Shown piece by piece: positions 1 to 11,044 of a stretch of DNA of 64,000 nucleotides; positions within the stretch are counted from its first letter, which is position 1; each line of letters begins with the position of its first letter. The notes under the pieces were generated by a model, which was given only the letters and a program-made list of their open reading frames with translations, did not search any database and was not told the origin of the DNA. The position numbers and the translations under genes are program-made. The DNA comes from Merluccius polli. Taxonomy: Eukaryota; Chordata; Actinopteri; Gadiformes; Merlucciidae. The DNA lies in NCBI GenBank assembly GCA_030340625.1, contig JAOPHQ010005745.1:1-64000 (forward strand), written 5' to 3'.

Positions 1-176
1 GCATGTCGCGCAACTTTTTTATTCATTTTTTAAATTAAAAGTTTTAATGTCCACAAGAAACAGAAATAACAATTAAACATTGAAAGCAGAGTCTATGATA
101 ATTCGTATGAATTATCATTAAAAAAATATATATATCAATATTTTTTTTTCATGAATCTTACTGGGTGGGCAAGCTG
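1..176. other. AT-rich sequence beyond the broken end of ERV-1
   Basis: No gene or known repeat is recognised here. The retroviral env reading frame to the right loses homology at about position 205, and this stretch does not look like LTR family A, so the 3' LTR of ERV-1 is not in this position. Confidence 0.5.
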
Positions 177-1988
177 TCAATCTGGGTGGGCCTGTGGGTG
201 GGCCCCTGCACATACCCCTCCCTTTTCAGCTAGGAGCATGTCTAGTGCCAGTCGGTTCTGGAATGCCATTAGGGAAGTAGCTGCTAATTGTTCGGAGAGA
301 CCCGTAACTCTGGTCCGGTTTGACAACTTCTGCACATTGTAATGTATGTAGTTAATCCGATCAATATTTTTGTTAGGGGTTATGGGGAACAAGGCAGATA
401 TTATGGGGAGGTTCTCGAATCCGGCCGCGATTTGAACTACTAATTTGAACTCATTGGGGACTCCGCGAGGGACTCCTATGCTATCGATCCATGTGTCTCG
501 GTCGGCGGCGTCCCATTCGCTACCGGCATTCCGCTTGTTTCTACCTACCTTGATGACAATTGCGGCGACCTCTTTTGGCCCGACCATGGTTATAGGAACG
601 ACCAATCTGGCTAGAGTACATCTACCGCTCCAGTTCGAGGGTAAGGTTAGTAGTAGGGTATTTGGACCACAAAGCCAATAAAGGTCCTTCCGTCCTATAT
701 TAATCCGGGTGACATTTTTCCACCCAGTTACGTTAATGATTGTGGTACAAAGGTTCTGCGCCAATTTCCCGAAAGACTTAGAATTTCCTGTCACATCTCT
801 ATCGCGCTGAAGGCAAGTATAGTTGCTACCTCCTATTTTGAACGCGGGGGCAGCGGAATTGTTCAGTCCAGGAGGGAACACACTACTCAGGGTGGCACAG
901 TTCGCTGGATCTTTTTTCACAAAGAGGGCTATGGCGCACCGGCTCCCTACAACGTCGGTTGCTGGGTCCATGCTTACGGGGGTACTGACTAGGAGGGGTC
1001 TGGCTGCCACGCATGCTACGCAATCTTCCATACCCACCCCCCGAGCCGATGCTATTATCCATCTTAACCACTTAACCATCATTAGAATCGAATCTGCAGT
1101 TCCCAGAGTGTCGAGGTTAAAGGTGGACACCCCGTGGCGGGGGGGACCATCTTTACTTTGGGGAGGGGGAGCGGGGTTCCTTTTCTTGGAGCCGCGGGAA
1201 TTCGCTTTTTTTCTAGGGGCGGGGGGATCTAGCAATCGTATCTTGATTAGGCCGGTAGTGTCGAGTCTGGAGTGATTTACCCCGAGCGCAAGGTATAGCA
1301 TATCGTTTTCCCTTCCACACTCCGCGGTTTCTTTGGTGTAGGGATTTGAGGTGACATTTCTTAATGTGAGAAATATCTCTACTCCTCCTCTGGTAAGGGC
1401 TCGTGCAACTGACCCTGATTTTTGGAATTGGCGAGTTCGCGCATACCGAGGTCGTTCTTTGATATATCCGCCCCCCTCCTGAAGAGATCCCGTTCCCCAC
1501 AACAGCGTATCCCAACCACCGCACCCGATGCGGCGCGGGTATACGCCGGGGTTTCCTACAAAACTGGGATAGCTATCACACATATATACATCATATGCCG
1601 TCCAGACAGACGGGTCTCCCCCACAACGTATGACATCACACAAGCCGTACTTGAATATCATGTTAGTGCCCATGACATAGTCTAGGGTAACCCCTCCATA
1701 CTTTTTTAAGCAGTAGTCTTCACCAGGATCTTTTGTGAGACCTACTTGTCGTCGTCGTCTCAGGGGGGACGGGGTGGTCGTCGGGGAAGGCGGGGTCGTA
1801 GTCAGGGGTTGTTCTTTGGGGGTGGTGGTGTCGGGGGGCTCGAAGTCGGGTAGTCGCCCAGGCCCAGAGAGGAGTGCCACTGCGATCATGACCCATATCG
1901 CAATGATGAAACTTCCCGCCCCGATGGTTCCTGCTGCTTCCCACTTCTCTCTACAGGCGGGGGGGCGACGACGGAGTGGGGGAGTCAT
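177..1988 (-). pseudogene. env: ERV-1 envelope gene, truncated at its C terminus
   Basis: The open frame is 603 codons and begins inside the end of pol, as is usual for retroviral env. Residues about 20-45 are hydrophobic and could be a signal peptide. A Pro/Thr-rich stretch with a basic cluster follows (about 50-85), then a cysteine-rich surface region with many N-X-S/T sites. A basic RNKR stretch at about 483-486 could be the surface/transmembrane cleavage site. About 90 residues later comes a helix of the immunosuppressive-domain type (about 577-594, around QNRLALDML and GGVC). Homology stops there: the following CX6CC motif, the membrane anchor and the cytoplasmic tail are absent, and the last eight or so codons are foreign low-complexity sequence. 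The product could not be anchored in a membrane. It looks like env of teleost ERVs. Confidence 0.8.
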
Positions 1989-2274
1989 GGTGCCCCGGGT
2001 CTGGAGCTCCAGGTTTCTCCCCGGTGGTTTCCTGGAGACGTCGGCTGGTGTCCTGGAGGCTATCGGCGCCAGGGGTGTCGGCCTTCCGGAGTCGGGTCAG
2101 GTGGTGCCTGTGAGGGGTGTCGAGTGCGGCCGAGAAGGGGGTGGCCAGCCGGATTTGGTAGGGGCCTTTCCACCTGGGCTCCGGAAAGGTCCGTTTGGCA
2201 GCCTTGACCCACACCCACTCTTCTGGTTGATTTCCGGTCTACCTCTTGCTCTGTGTGTACACTGTTTGGTGTTG
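1951..2274 (-). pseudogene. pol: ERV-1 pol, C-terminal end of integrase
   Basis: On the minus strand the frame reads through a W-V-W-V-K segment and then PRWKGPYQI, the small SH3-like C-terminal motif of gammaretrovirus-type integrases, before overlapping the start of env. It is cut from the rest of pol by the L2 LINE at 2275-7023. An in-frame TAG lies about 40 bases upstream of the recognisable part, at roughly 2242-2250. This fragment and the main integrase block were one gene before the LINE insertion. Confidence 0.75.
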
Positions 2275-2348
2275 TAGCTGTCGGTGAACGCTGAATATAC
2301 ATTTGTTTTACTCGTTACAGCGGTTATTTACCCGCTTAAACATTTAAA

Positions 2349-2378
2349 CTTAAAATAGCGACAAGTCGCTATTTTAAG
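2349..2378. other. Perfect 14-bp hairpin in the L2-A 5' leader
   Basis: The arms 2349-2362 and 2365-2378 are exact reverse complements (CTTAAAATAGCGAC and its complement) around a two-base AA loop. It lies 40 bases before the ORF1 start codon. It may be a leader RNA structure or a DNA palindrome. Confidence 0.8.
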
Positions 2379-2417
2379 TCTTCACACGCTAGTTACATTA
2401 AGCATTAGCAGTTAGCG

Positions 2418-3269
2418 ATGTCTTCTCCCTCTTCCTCTGCTCCTCTGTCCTGCTCAGTGTGCCAAATGTTTAGTTACTCCTCCACCTCTTTTAGTGATAA
2501 TGGTACCTGTATTAAATGTAGTTTATTTAGTGCGCTGGAGGTGAGGATTAGTGACTTAGAGGCCCGGTACCGCACCACACCGTCTCCGGTAGTCTGTGCG
2601 GGCCGGCCGGCGGTAGCTCTAGTTAGCCGTCCCCCGGTAGACCCCGAGCAGCCGGGAAGCCACGGAGAGTGGGTGACTGTCCGGGGGAAGCGTAGCGGCA
2701 ACCCACTGAAGCCCACGGCTCACCACCAGCCCATTCACGTTTCTAATACGTTTTCCCCACTCAGCGACGCACCCGCTGAGGAGCAGACTCTGGTTATTGG
2801 CTCTTCTATAGTCAGAAACGTGAAGTTAGCGAAGCCAGCGGCCATAGTCAAATGTATCCCTGGGGCCAGAGCGGGCGACGTTGAATCCTATTTAAAACTG
2901 CTGGCGAAAGACAAACGTAAATATCATAAGATTGTTATTCACGTCGGCGGTAATGACTCCCGATTACGCCAATCGGAGGTCACTAAAATTAATGTGGAAT
3001 CGGTGTGTAGATACGCCAAAACAATGTCGGACACCGTAGTTTTCTCTGGACCCCTGCCCAATGTGACCAGTGACGTCATGTATAGCCGCATGGCGTCCTT
3101 CCACCGCTGGCTGTCCAGGTGGTGTCCAGCAAACCATGTGGGCTTCATTGATAATTGGCAGCCTTTTTGGGGAAAACCTGGTTTGATTGGGAGAGACGGC
3201 ATCCATCCCACGTTGGATGGAGCGGCTCTCTTATCCAGGAATATGATGCAGTTTATTTCTAAAACCTGA
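2418..3269 (+). CDS. L2-A ORF1 protein with esterase (SGNH/GDSL-like) domain
   Basis: The 283-residue frame is intact and starts with ATG. The N terminus has cysteine pairs (CSVCQM and CIKC, about residues 14-35) followed by a short heptad-like segment (LEVRISDLEARY), consistent with a small zinc-binding and coiled-coil region. From about residue 124 a hydrolase fold is suggested by VIGSSIVRN (nucleophile block), HVGGNDS (GxND block, about 176) and DGIHPTLDG (Asp-His block, about 262). Esterase-type ORF1 proteins are known in L2 and CR1 LINEs, where they are thought to act in the ribonucleoprotein; the exact substrate is unknown. ORF2 follows about 100 bases after the stop codon. Copy 2 keeps only the last third. 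Confidence 0.85.
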   Translation: MSSPSSSAPLSCSVCQMFSYSSTSFSDNGTCIKCSLFSALEVRISDLEARYRTTPSPVVCAGRPAVALVSRPPVDPEQPGSHGEWVTVRGKRSGNPLKPTAHHQPIHVSNTFSPLSDAPAEEQTLVIGSSIVRNVKLAKPAAIVKCIPGARAGDVESYLKLLAKDKRKYHKIVIHVGGNDSRLRQSEVTKINVESVCRYAKTMSDTVVFSGPLPNVTSDVMYSRMASFHRWLSRWCPANHVGFIDNWQPFWGKPGLIGRDGIHPTLDGAALLSRNMMQFISKT

Positions 3270-3365
3270 CAGTCCAGAGTTGGGACCAGGAAGCAGAGTT
3301 GCTGTTTAACACACTTCTCTGCGCTTCCTCTAGTACAGTCCCCCACCCACCACCCCATAGAGACT

Positions 3366-6365
3366 GTGTCTGTCCCCCGACCGCCTACATTATGTAAAGA
3401 AATAAAAACAAGAGGCGTTAACCATGAAAACCTAATAAAAATTAAAACCAACTCCTCAGTAGCACAAAATAAAAGAATTAAATGTGGACTGTTAAATATC
3501 AGGTCTCTGTCATCCAAAGCTGTTCTAGTGAATGAATTAATATCAGATTATGATATTGATTTGCTTTGTCTTACTGAGACCTGGTTGTCCCATGAGGATT
3601 ATGTTAGCCTAAATGAATCCACCCCCCCCCAGTCATATTAATACTCACATTCCCCGAGGCGCAGGCCGAGGAGGTGGAGTAGCAGCTATATATGACTCGG
3701 GGGTTTTAATGGACCCTAAACCAAAACTAAATTATTTTCATTTTCATTTGAAAGCATTATTTTTAGTCTTTCTCACCCAAACTGGAAAACACTGGAGCCA
3801 GTCCTATTTGTTATAGTGTACTGCGCTCCTGGACCGTACTCTGATTTTATATCTGAATTCTCAGAGTTTCTATCAAGTTTAGTTCTTAAATCAGATAAAG
3901 TAATTATTGTAGGTGATTTTAATGTCCATGTGGATGTTACAAATGACAGCCTTAGTAACGCATTTACCTCATTAATAGACTCAATCGGCTTCTGTCAGAG
4001 TGTAAATAAACCAACCCATTGTTTTAATCACACTCTTGACCTTGTTCTATCATATGGCATGGATATTGAACATTTAATAGTTTTTCCACATAATCCTCTC
4101 CTATCTGATCATTATTTAATAACTTTTGAATTTCTATTATTTGACTATAAGCCATTAAGCAAAACTTCCTACAGCAGATGTCTATCTGACAGTGCTGTAG
4201 CTAAATTTAAGGAGGAGATTGCATCAGTGTTTAATTCAATGCCATATCTGAATATAACGGAGTCCTATATTAACTTTAGTCACTCCCAAATTGATAATCT
4301 TGTTAATAGTGCTGCAGGCTCTCTACAATCAACATTAGATTCTATCGCTCCTAGAAAACAGAAAATAATAAAACACAGGAAACTAGCACCGTGGTACAAC
4401 CAACAAACTCGTCAATTAAAACAAGAAACAAGGAAATCAGAAAGGAAATGGCGCGCTTCCAATTTATTAGAAAATCGCTTAATATGGCAAAATAATCTTA
4501 AAAATTATAGAAAGGCCCTCCGTAATGCCAGAGGAGCCTTTTACTCGGCACTAATAGAAGAAAATAAAAACAACCCCAGGTTCCTCTTCAGCACTGTAGC
4601 CAGGCTGACAGAGAGTCACAGCTCTATTGAGCCATGTATCCCTATCAACTTAAGTAGCAATGACTTCATGAACTTCTTTTATAATAAAATTATTACTATT
4701 AGAGAGAAAATTAGTCACCAAATGCCCTCAATAGGTATCGCAGGCTCTCCAACATCAGACACTTTGACTGGTGCAAACTTAGATGTGTATTTGGAGTATT
4801 TCTCTGCTGTCAGTCTTCATCAGTTAACTTCTATAATTTCTTCATCGAAGTCATCAACCTGTCTGTTAGACCCCATCCCAACTAGGCTGCTTAAAGAAAT
4901 TGTACCCTTAATTGGCACTTCTTTACTGGAAATGATTAATCTTTCTTTATTATCAGGATATGTACCACAGTCCTTTAAAGTAGCTGTAATTAAACCCCTT
5001 CTTAAAAAGCCCACTCTTGACCCTGGGGTTTTAGCCAACTATAGACCGATTTCTAATCTCCCCTTTCTGTCTAAAATTCTGGAGAAAGTAGTCGCCAAAC
5101 AATTGTGTGACTTTCTACACAACAATAGTTTATTCGAGGATTTCCAGTCAGGATTTAGAGTTCATCATAGCACAGAGACAGCTCTGGTTAAAGTTAATAA
5201 TGACCTTTTGATTGCTTCTGACAATGGACTTGTCTCTGTACTTGTATTATTAGATCTTAGTGCTGCCTTTGACACCATTGATCATAGTATTCTTTTACAG
5301 AGACTCGAGCATGAAATTGGCATCAAAGGAACCGCACTAAGCTGGTTTATGTCATATCTATCACATCGTTCACAGTTTGTACACGTGAATGATGAATCTT
5401 CAATAAATACTACAGTTAGTCATGGAGTTCCACAAGGTTCTGTACTTGGACCAATACTATTTACTTTATATATGCTCCCTTTAGGCGATATTATTAGAAA
5501 GCACTCCATTAACTTTCATTGTTATGCAGATGATACGCAGTTATATCTATCGATCAAACCCGATGAAATTAATCAATTATCTAAATTACAAACATGTCTT
5601 AAAGACATAAAATCCTGGATGAGCTGCAATTTTCTGATGTTAAACTCAGAGAAAACCGAAATTCTTGTACTTGGCCCCAAAAACCTTAGAGACTTAATGT
5701 CTACAGATATAGCTACTCTAGATGGCATTACATTGGCCTCTAGCACCACTGTCAGGAATCTTGGAGTTATCTTTGATCAGGATCTGTCATTTAATTCCCA
5801 CATAAAGCAGACCTCTAGGACTGCCTTTTTTCATTTACGTAATATTACAAAAATCAGACGCATCCTATCAAAGACAGACGCAGAAAAACTAATCCATGCA
5901 TTTGTTACCTCAAGGCTGGATTACTGCAACTCCTTATTATCAGGTTGTCCAAATAAATCCATTAAGATGCTTCAATTAATTCAAAACGCTGCAGCGCGAG
6001 TACTGACAGGAACTAGGAAAAGAGATCACATCTCTCCTGTACTAGCTTCTCTGCATTGGCTCCCTGTAAAATTTAGAATAGAATTTAAAATCCTCCTCCT
6101 CACCTATAAAGCTCTTCATGGGCAGGCCCCTTCATATCTCAAAGAGCTCATAGTACCCTACTACCCCACTAGAACACTGCGTTCTCTGAATGCAGGGCTA
6201 CTGGTGGTTCCAATAGTTTCTAAAAGTAGAACCGGAGCCAGAGCCTTCAGTTACCAAGCTCCTCTTCAGTGGAACCAGCTTCCAGTTGTGGTTCGGGAGG
6301 CAGACACCCTCTCCACATTTAAGAGTAGGCTTAAGACGTTCCTCTTTGATAAAGCTTATAGTTAG
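3366..6365 (+). pseudogene. L2-A copy 1 ORF2 (endonuclease plus reverse transcriptase), frameshifted
   Basis: The frame begins near 3366 and encodes an APE-type endonuclease start (LLNIRSLSS, TETWL). It breaks at a C homopolymer near 3620-3632, which is longer than the same tract in copy 2, and again near 3734-3750, where a short TTCATTT-like duplication has occurred. An arginine just before the APGPYSDF segment is changed to cysteine. From 3816 the frame is open for 849 codons, with GDFNVHVD and SDHYL endonuclease motifs, then reverse transcriptase (LLDLSAAFDTIDHSIL, HGVPQGSVLGP, YADDTQLYL) and the C-terminal region. This copy cannot make a complete ORF2 protein, but sequence decay is slight. 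Confidence 0.9.
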
Positions 6366-6446
6366 GGCTGGATCAGGTGAGTCCTGAACCATCCCTTAGT
6401 TATGCTGCTATAGGCCTAGACTATCGGGGGATTTCCCTTGGTGCAC

Positions 6447-6450
6447 TGAG

Positions 6451-6502
<52 letters not shown>

Positions 6503-6711
6503 CACACATTCATGTCCCATTAATGCATGTTACTAACACTTCTTCCCCGGAGTTCTTGTGTTTTCTCGTCTCGCAGGTTCTCATGGATCCTGGCGGAGCC
6601 TCCATGGTCCTGCTTGACTGCCATTGCTAATATCAGTTACCAGTTATATACAGTTACTGTTGTTGCTGCTCGCTGTCCCCCATCATTGGTGCTAGTGCAT
6701 TGATGTAGTTG

Positions 6712-6776
<65 letters not shown>
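6447..6776. repeat. Two (CT)n tracts in the L2-A copy 1 3' UTR
   Basis: CT tracts cover about 6451-6497 and 6712-6776. Copy 2 has the same two tracts at the same places but with different lengths (about 42495-42521 and 42737-42836), so they are part of the family and have since expanded or shrunk separately. Confidence 0.9.
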
Positions 6777-6780
<4 letters not shown>

Positions 6781-7023
6781 CAACTGGTCAAGGCAGATGA
6801 CCACCCACCTAGAGCCGAAGGGTCTGTCCAAGGTTTCTGCCTTTTAACAGGCAGTTTTTCCTTGCCCCCGTGCCAAGTGCTTGCTCATGGTGGTACTGTT
6901 GGGTCTCTGTAAATGTTATTAGGAGTTTGGTCTAGACCTGCTCCATTTGAAAAGTGCCCTGAGATAACTTCTGTTATGAATTGGCGCTATACAAATAAAA
7001 TTGAATTGAATTGAATTGAATTG

Positions 7024-10000
7024 GTTGGACCGCTGGGCTCGCCTCCTTCCTCTCTGGAGTGGTCGTCACCTGGAAGTGTAAATCTCGGGTTGCTTGGGTT
7101 AGGGCAGTGCAATACCTAAACAGTTGATCCTCTAACTGGTCTGATAGGGGTTCTACTGGAGTGTATGGCCCTGGCATAGGTCTCCCTGTAATGACTTCAA
7201 ACGGGGATAGCCCCGTTCGGGCCTGAGGGGCCGCTCTTACGGCCATTAGCGCGAGTGGGAGTGCTGACAACCATGACATCTGTTTGTATTGGGCTATGGC
7301 TGTTACTACACCATCTTTGGCCATAGTTGATGCGGTTCGCCGCGAGTCTGCTTCTAAGAGTTTACCCATAGTTAGTTTGAGTGACAGGTTCACCCGTCCT
7401 ACTAATCCCTGGCTCTGGGGGTGGTACACTGATCCGTATCGGTGGGCTATCCCTAACCCTTCCTCTACTTTTGCTACCAGGGCATTAGCGAAGTGAGTAC
7501 CATTGTCTGACGCTATTACTTTTGGGTACCCCCATCGGGGCACAATCTCGGTTGTTAGTATCCTAACTACCGACTCGGCATCTTCTTTCTTAGTAGGATA
7601 AGCCTCTACCCATCCTGAGAATCGACACACTATCGCTAAGAGGTACCGATACCCGCCCACCCTCAAGTCCCGTCCAATATATGTGTAGTCAATGCATATC
7701 TCTTGAAAGGGTAGTTGGGGAACTGGGAATTTCCCTGGGGGACAAGGTATCCCTCTCTGGGGGTTATGGAGCTGACAGGGAATACAGTTCTGGATTAATT
7801 CCTTGGCCATCTCCAAAATGTGGGGGTGATAGTAGTGACTGTCTATGGGGTCGATGGTTACTCGGGGGCCTTGGGGTCCCCGGGAGTGTTCAGAGTGGAT
7901 CATCAGAGTTAGTGCTCTGGTAGTGATTGCTGGCCGGCCGTCAGGGTGTCGGTAGATTCCCTTCTCGTCTCTCCGGCACTTCTTATGTAGCCATCTGTTT
8001 TCTTCTTCTGGACTAGTGTGTCTTTGCATCTGGGCGAGGTCTTCAATTCCCCCACGGGGACTTTCGTCGGCTTGATTCATTAGTTGGAGGGTTGGGGGCT
8101 TGTAGCCCCCGGCATCTTTGGCGGCCTGGTCAGCGGCGTTGTTTCCTTTGGTGATGCCGTCATCTGTTCGGCCATGACCACGGCACTTCATGACCGCCAA
8201 CTCTCTTGGGTTCTGGATACTTGCGGCCAGTCGGATACTAGGTCGGCGTGTTTCACTGGGGCCCCGCCTGATGTCTTCATCCCCCTCTCAATAGCTTGGG
8301 AGGCGTTCACATGTAAGAGTTCATAGACGTAATTGCTGTCGGTATAGATATTCACCCGCCGTCCTGCGGAGTTTTCCAGGGCCTCGACCAGGGCTCGTAA
8401 TTCCGCTCTTTGGGCTGATGGGTGGGTGGTTTCCAGTCCGCTTCGTAGAGTCGTCAAGGTCCCGTCTTCCAGGGCCTGTATGATGGCCCATGAGGCCACA
8501 TTTTCTCCAGCAGGGTTTTTGTAGCAGCACCCGTCTGTGTACCAGGTGTCGCTTGGATCTTCTAAAGGTTCACCTTTCAGGTCGTCTCTGAGTTTGAGGG
8601 CTTGCTGTATCCGGGGCCAGCACTGGTGGGGCGTGCCTTCGGTCCCGGCACAGAGATCATCAGACATTTTGGCTCCTTCTGTGGTGTAGGACACGTTGGG
8701 GCTCAGCAGTACTTCTTTAACGTACTGGGTCTTCTTGGCTGTGGTGAGCGCGAAAGCGCTGCTTTCTACCACTTCTTTTACTCCGTGAGAGGTGTGGACC
8801 ACCGTGGGATAGTTCAGGGTGATTCCTGCAGTTTTCTTCAGTGTTTGTGCTGTGGCCAGGAGGTGTTTTGCACACGGGGGCAGTCCTTGTTCGCTGGCCT
8901 CCAATGTCCCACTGTGGTAGTGGAGAACTCTTCTGGCCCCCTGCTGCTTCTGCCATAGGACCCCACTGACATAGGGGCCCCGGTGGGTGACATCTAGATG
9001 GAATGGTTGTTCATAGTCGGGGGCCTGTAGCGCTGCGGCTTCGTGTAGGCTTGCCTTTAGGTGTTCAAAGGCCTTTTCGGCTGGCTCTGTCCATTCAAGG
9101 CTTTCAGGTTTCTGGCTCCCTGAGCTGAGATCATCCCTCTCAGTTCTGCCGTCTTCTCGGTGTAGTCTGGTACGTACTGTCGGCTGTAGTTGCACAATCC
9201 CAGGAAGGCCATCATCTGTTGCACGTTGGTTGGTTTTGGGTGTTTCAAGATGGCCGTTTTGGACTCCTGAGTCATCCCTCTCACGTCTTCTCCTATCCTT
9301 CACCCAAGGAACACCACATGGGGCTGGGCAAGGTGGAGTTTTTCTTGTTTGCATTTGTATCCGGCGATGGCCAGGGTCTGGAGGACTTGTTCTGTGGCTT
9401 GGAGGCACTGCGCTTTGGTCTCTCCGGCGACGAGGATGTCATCCACGTACTGTACGATCACTACTCCTTCGGGGACATCTATGGTCTGGAGGTCTTCTCG
9501 GACGAAGCCGTTGAACAGTGTTGGTGTGCTTCGGTACCCCTGAGGCATCCTGGTGTAGGTGAGGTGTTCTCCTTTCCATGTAAATGCAAATATGTCTCAG
9601 GATTCTGGGGCCAGACGGACACAGAAGAATGAATTTGCTAGGTCGATGGCAGAGAACCACTTGTGCTGCGGCCCTACATGGTGCAGGGCTACTTGGGGGT
9701 TTGGTACCTTCTCCACAGGCCCCGCGGTTCTTTCATTCACTTCGCGGAGGTCGTGGGCCATACGCCAGGTCTTCCCGTCCGCTTTCTTGACTGGAAGTAT
9801 GGGGGTGTTCCAGGCGGACTGGCTGGGTACTAGTACCCCGGCTTCTTTTAGGCCTCTGATGGTCTCGGAGATCCCTTCTTCTGCTTCCGGACGTACTTTG
9901 TACTGCATCTTCCAGCAAGGCGTACATCCCTCTTTTATTGGGATTGTGACTTCATGATGAGTGAAGCCCACGTTGTATGGTCCTTTGGCCCATAGGTGTT

Positions 10001-10439
10001 GTGGGAGTCTTTGGAGCATGGTTTCCACGTCGATATCCATCTCTGTGGGAGGTGGGGTAGGAGGGACGATTCTTTGTCTGGTTACATGCTGCCCCACTCC
10101 CATCGTTGTCCTCTTTAGGGTGCTTATCCGGAACATCTTCCCCCCTTTCTGACGATGGATCAGGGGGTTCTTCGTGCGTCTCCACTCGCTCTGTATTGCT
10201 TCTTTGACCATGGGTCCTAGGCTGGATGCGAAGTGGTCGGGGGCAATACCCAGTGTGAGGTGGGGTACCGATCCCGAGACGTCGTACCACTGCTCCAGTT
10301 CTTCTCCTAGGAGTGCAAGGGCGGCGACTCCTTCAGGTCCGACGTAGATGTCTTGGTGGGCGATCTGTATCGGCGTCTCTTCCATGTGTTGGTTCCATTC
10401 GTCTTGATATAGTTCATCTGGCTGTCTGTGCACAGCCAA
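7024..10439 (-). pseudogene. pol: ERV-1 pol: reverse transcriptase, RNase H and integrase, frameshifted
   Basis: Read from 10439 downward: reverse transcriptase fingers and palm (9597-10439, with SAWNTPILPVKK and DLREVNERT), the YVDD active site (9300-9548), thumb (9057-9284, with FLGLCNYSRQY), connection and RNase H (about 8188-9110, with IYTDSNYVYELL) and integrase (6974-8200). The integrase shows a zinc-binding His/Cys region, the first catalytic Asp in CIDYTYIG, the second in IASDNGTHF and, exactly 35 residues later, a glycine (7397-7399) where the catalytic Glu belongs. At least three changes of frame separate these blocks. No protease is found upstream. The gene is dead both by frameshift and by active-site loss. 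Confidence 0.85.
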
Positions 10440-10472
10440 GGTAGTGTGAGGTAGGTCTGGCGGGGGGTGGAA

Positions 10473-10772
10473 ACATTTACCCGCCTCGGACGGCGAGGTG
10501 CCTCGAACGGCACTATGTTCCTACGATGACACGCCTCAGATGTAGGTGCCTCGAACGGCACTATAACTTATAATTACACGCCTCGGACGGCGAGGTGCCT
10601 CGAGCGGCACTATATTCTGAGAATGTCACGCCTCAGGTGTGGGTGCCTCGAACGGCACTACACCTTACATTTACCCGCCTCGGACGGCAAGGTGCCTCGA
10701 ACGGCACTATGTTCCTACGATGACACGCCTCAGATGTAGGTGCCTCGAACGGCACTACACCTTATAGCCTCA
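10473..10772. repeat. 97-bp tandem array of hairpins in the ERV-1 leader
   Basis: Three copies of a 97-bp unit start at about 10482, 10579 and 10676 (phased on CGCCTCGG), each made of two related half-units of 48 and 49 bp. Each half-unit has GTGCC-TCGAAC-GGCAC, a perfect 5-bp stem with a 6-base loop, at 10498, 10546, 10595 (loop TCGAGC), 10643, 10692 and 10740. The first half-unit of each pair has a second hairpin, CGCC-TCGGAC-GGCG (10482 and 10579; the third copy has lost one stem base). On the retroviral sense strand the array lies between the primer binding site and pol. Confidence 0.9.
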
Positions 10773-10945
10773 CCACTCGTGCCCTATAGTTTATGTTCTA
10801 TGCTTTGAATTCAACACAGTTAGAACGGGGATGGCCTTACCCTTTGTCACACCGTCCCCTAATTGGACTAGGCCTATGATTACAATAAATCCCTGAGCTA
10901 CCGGGGATTGTCCTATACAGATTTGACTTTTCTATGTGTCAGGCT

Positions 10946-10957
10946 CTGCTTACCTTT
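10946..10957 (-). promoter_or_regulatory. Candidate ERV-1 major splice donor
   Basis: On the minus strand the sequence reads TAAAG/GTAAGC with the junction at 10954/10953, a near-consensus 5' splice site. Its place about 90 bases after the primer binding site is where retroviruses keep the donor used for spliced env mRNA. Confidence 0.55.
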
Positions 10958-11044
10958 AGGTGGCGCCTGGGACGGTGCAACTTGAAGTCGGGCGTCCTCC
11001 CGCTTGGTTGGTCGATCCGGCCCCTCTCGTCCGCCTTGCAAAAA

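Larger units (their letters stand above)
2275..7023 (+). mobile_element. L2-A copy 1: near-full-length L2-type LINE inserted in ERV-1 pol
   Basis: The element has a 5' leader with a hairpin, ORF1 (2418-3269), ORF2 (3366-6365, frameshifted), a 3' UTR with two (CT)n tracts and a 3' end of tandem ATTGA units following GGCGCTATACAAATAAA, which is typical of teleost L2-type LINEs. The left limit is set by the end of ERV-1 coding homology and a possible GTTG duplication (2271-2274 and 7024-7027), so it is approximate. The 3' two thirds are almost identical to copy 2 at 39105-43094, which implies recent activity of the family. Confidence 0.85.

Noticed and set aside
2939..3517. Minus-strand 192-codon frame, repeated at 39061-39567
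   Set aside because: Antisense to L2-A ORF1/ORF2; it recurs only because the LINE does.
10473..10772. CRISPR-like spaced palindromic repeats
   Set aside because: The 97-bp unit is a continuous tandem repeat with similar linkers, no unique spacers and no cas genes, in a eukaryotic retroviral leader.
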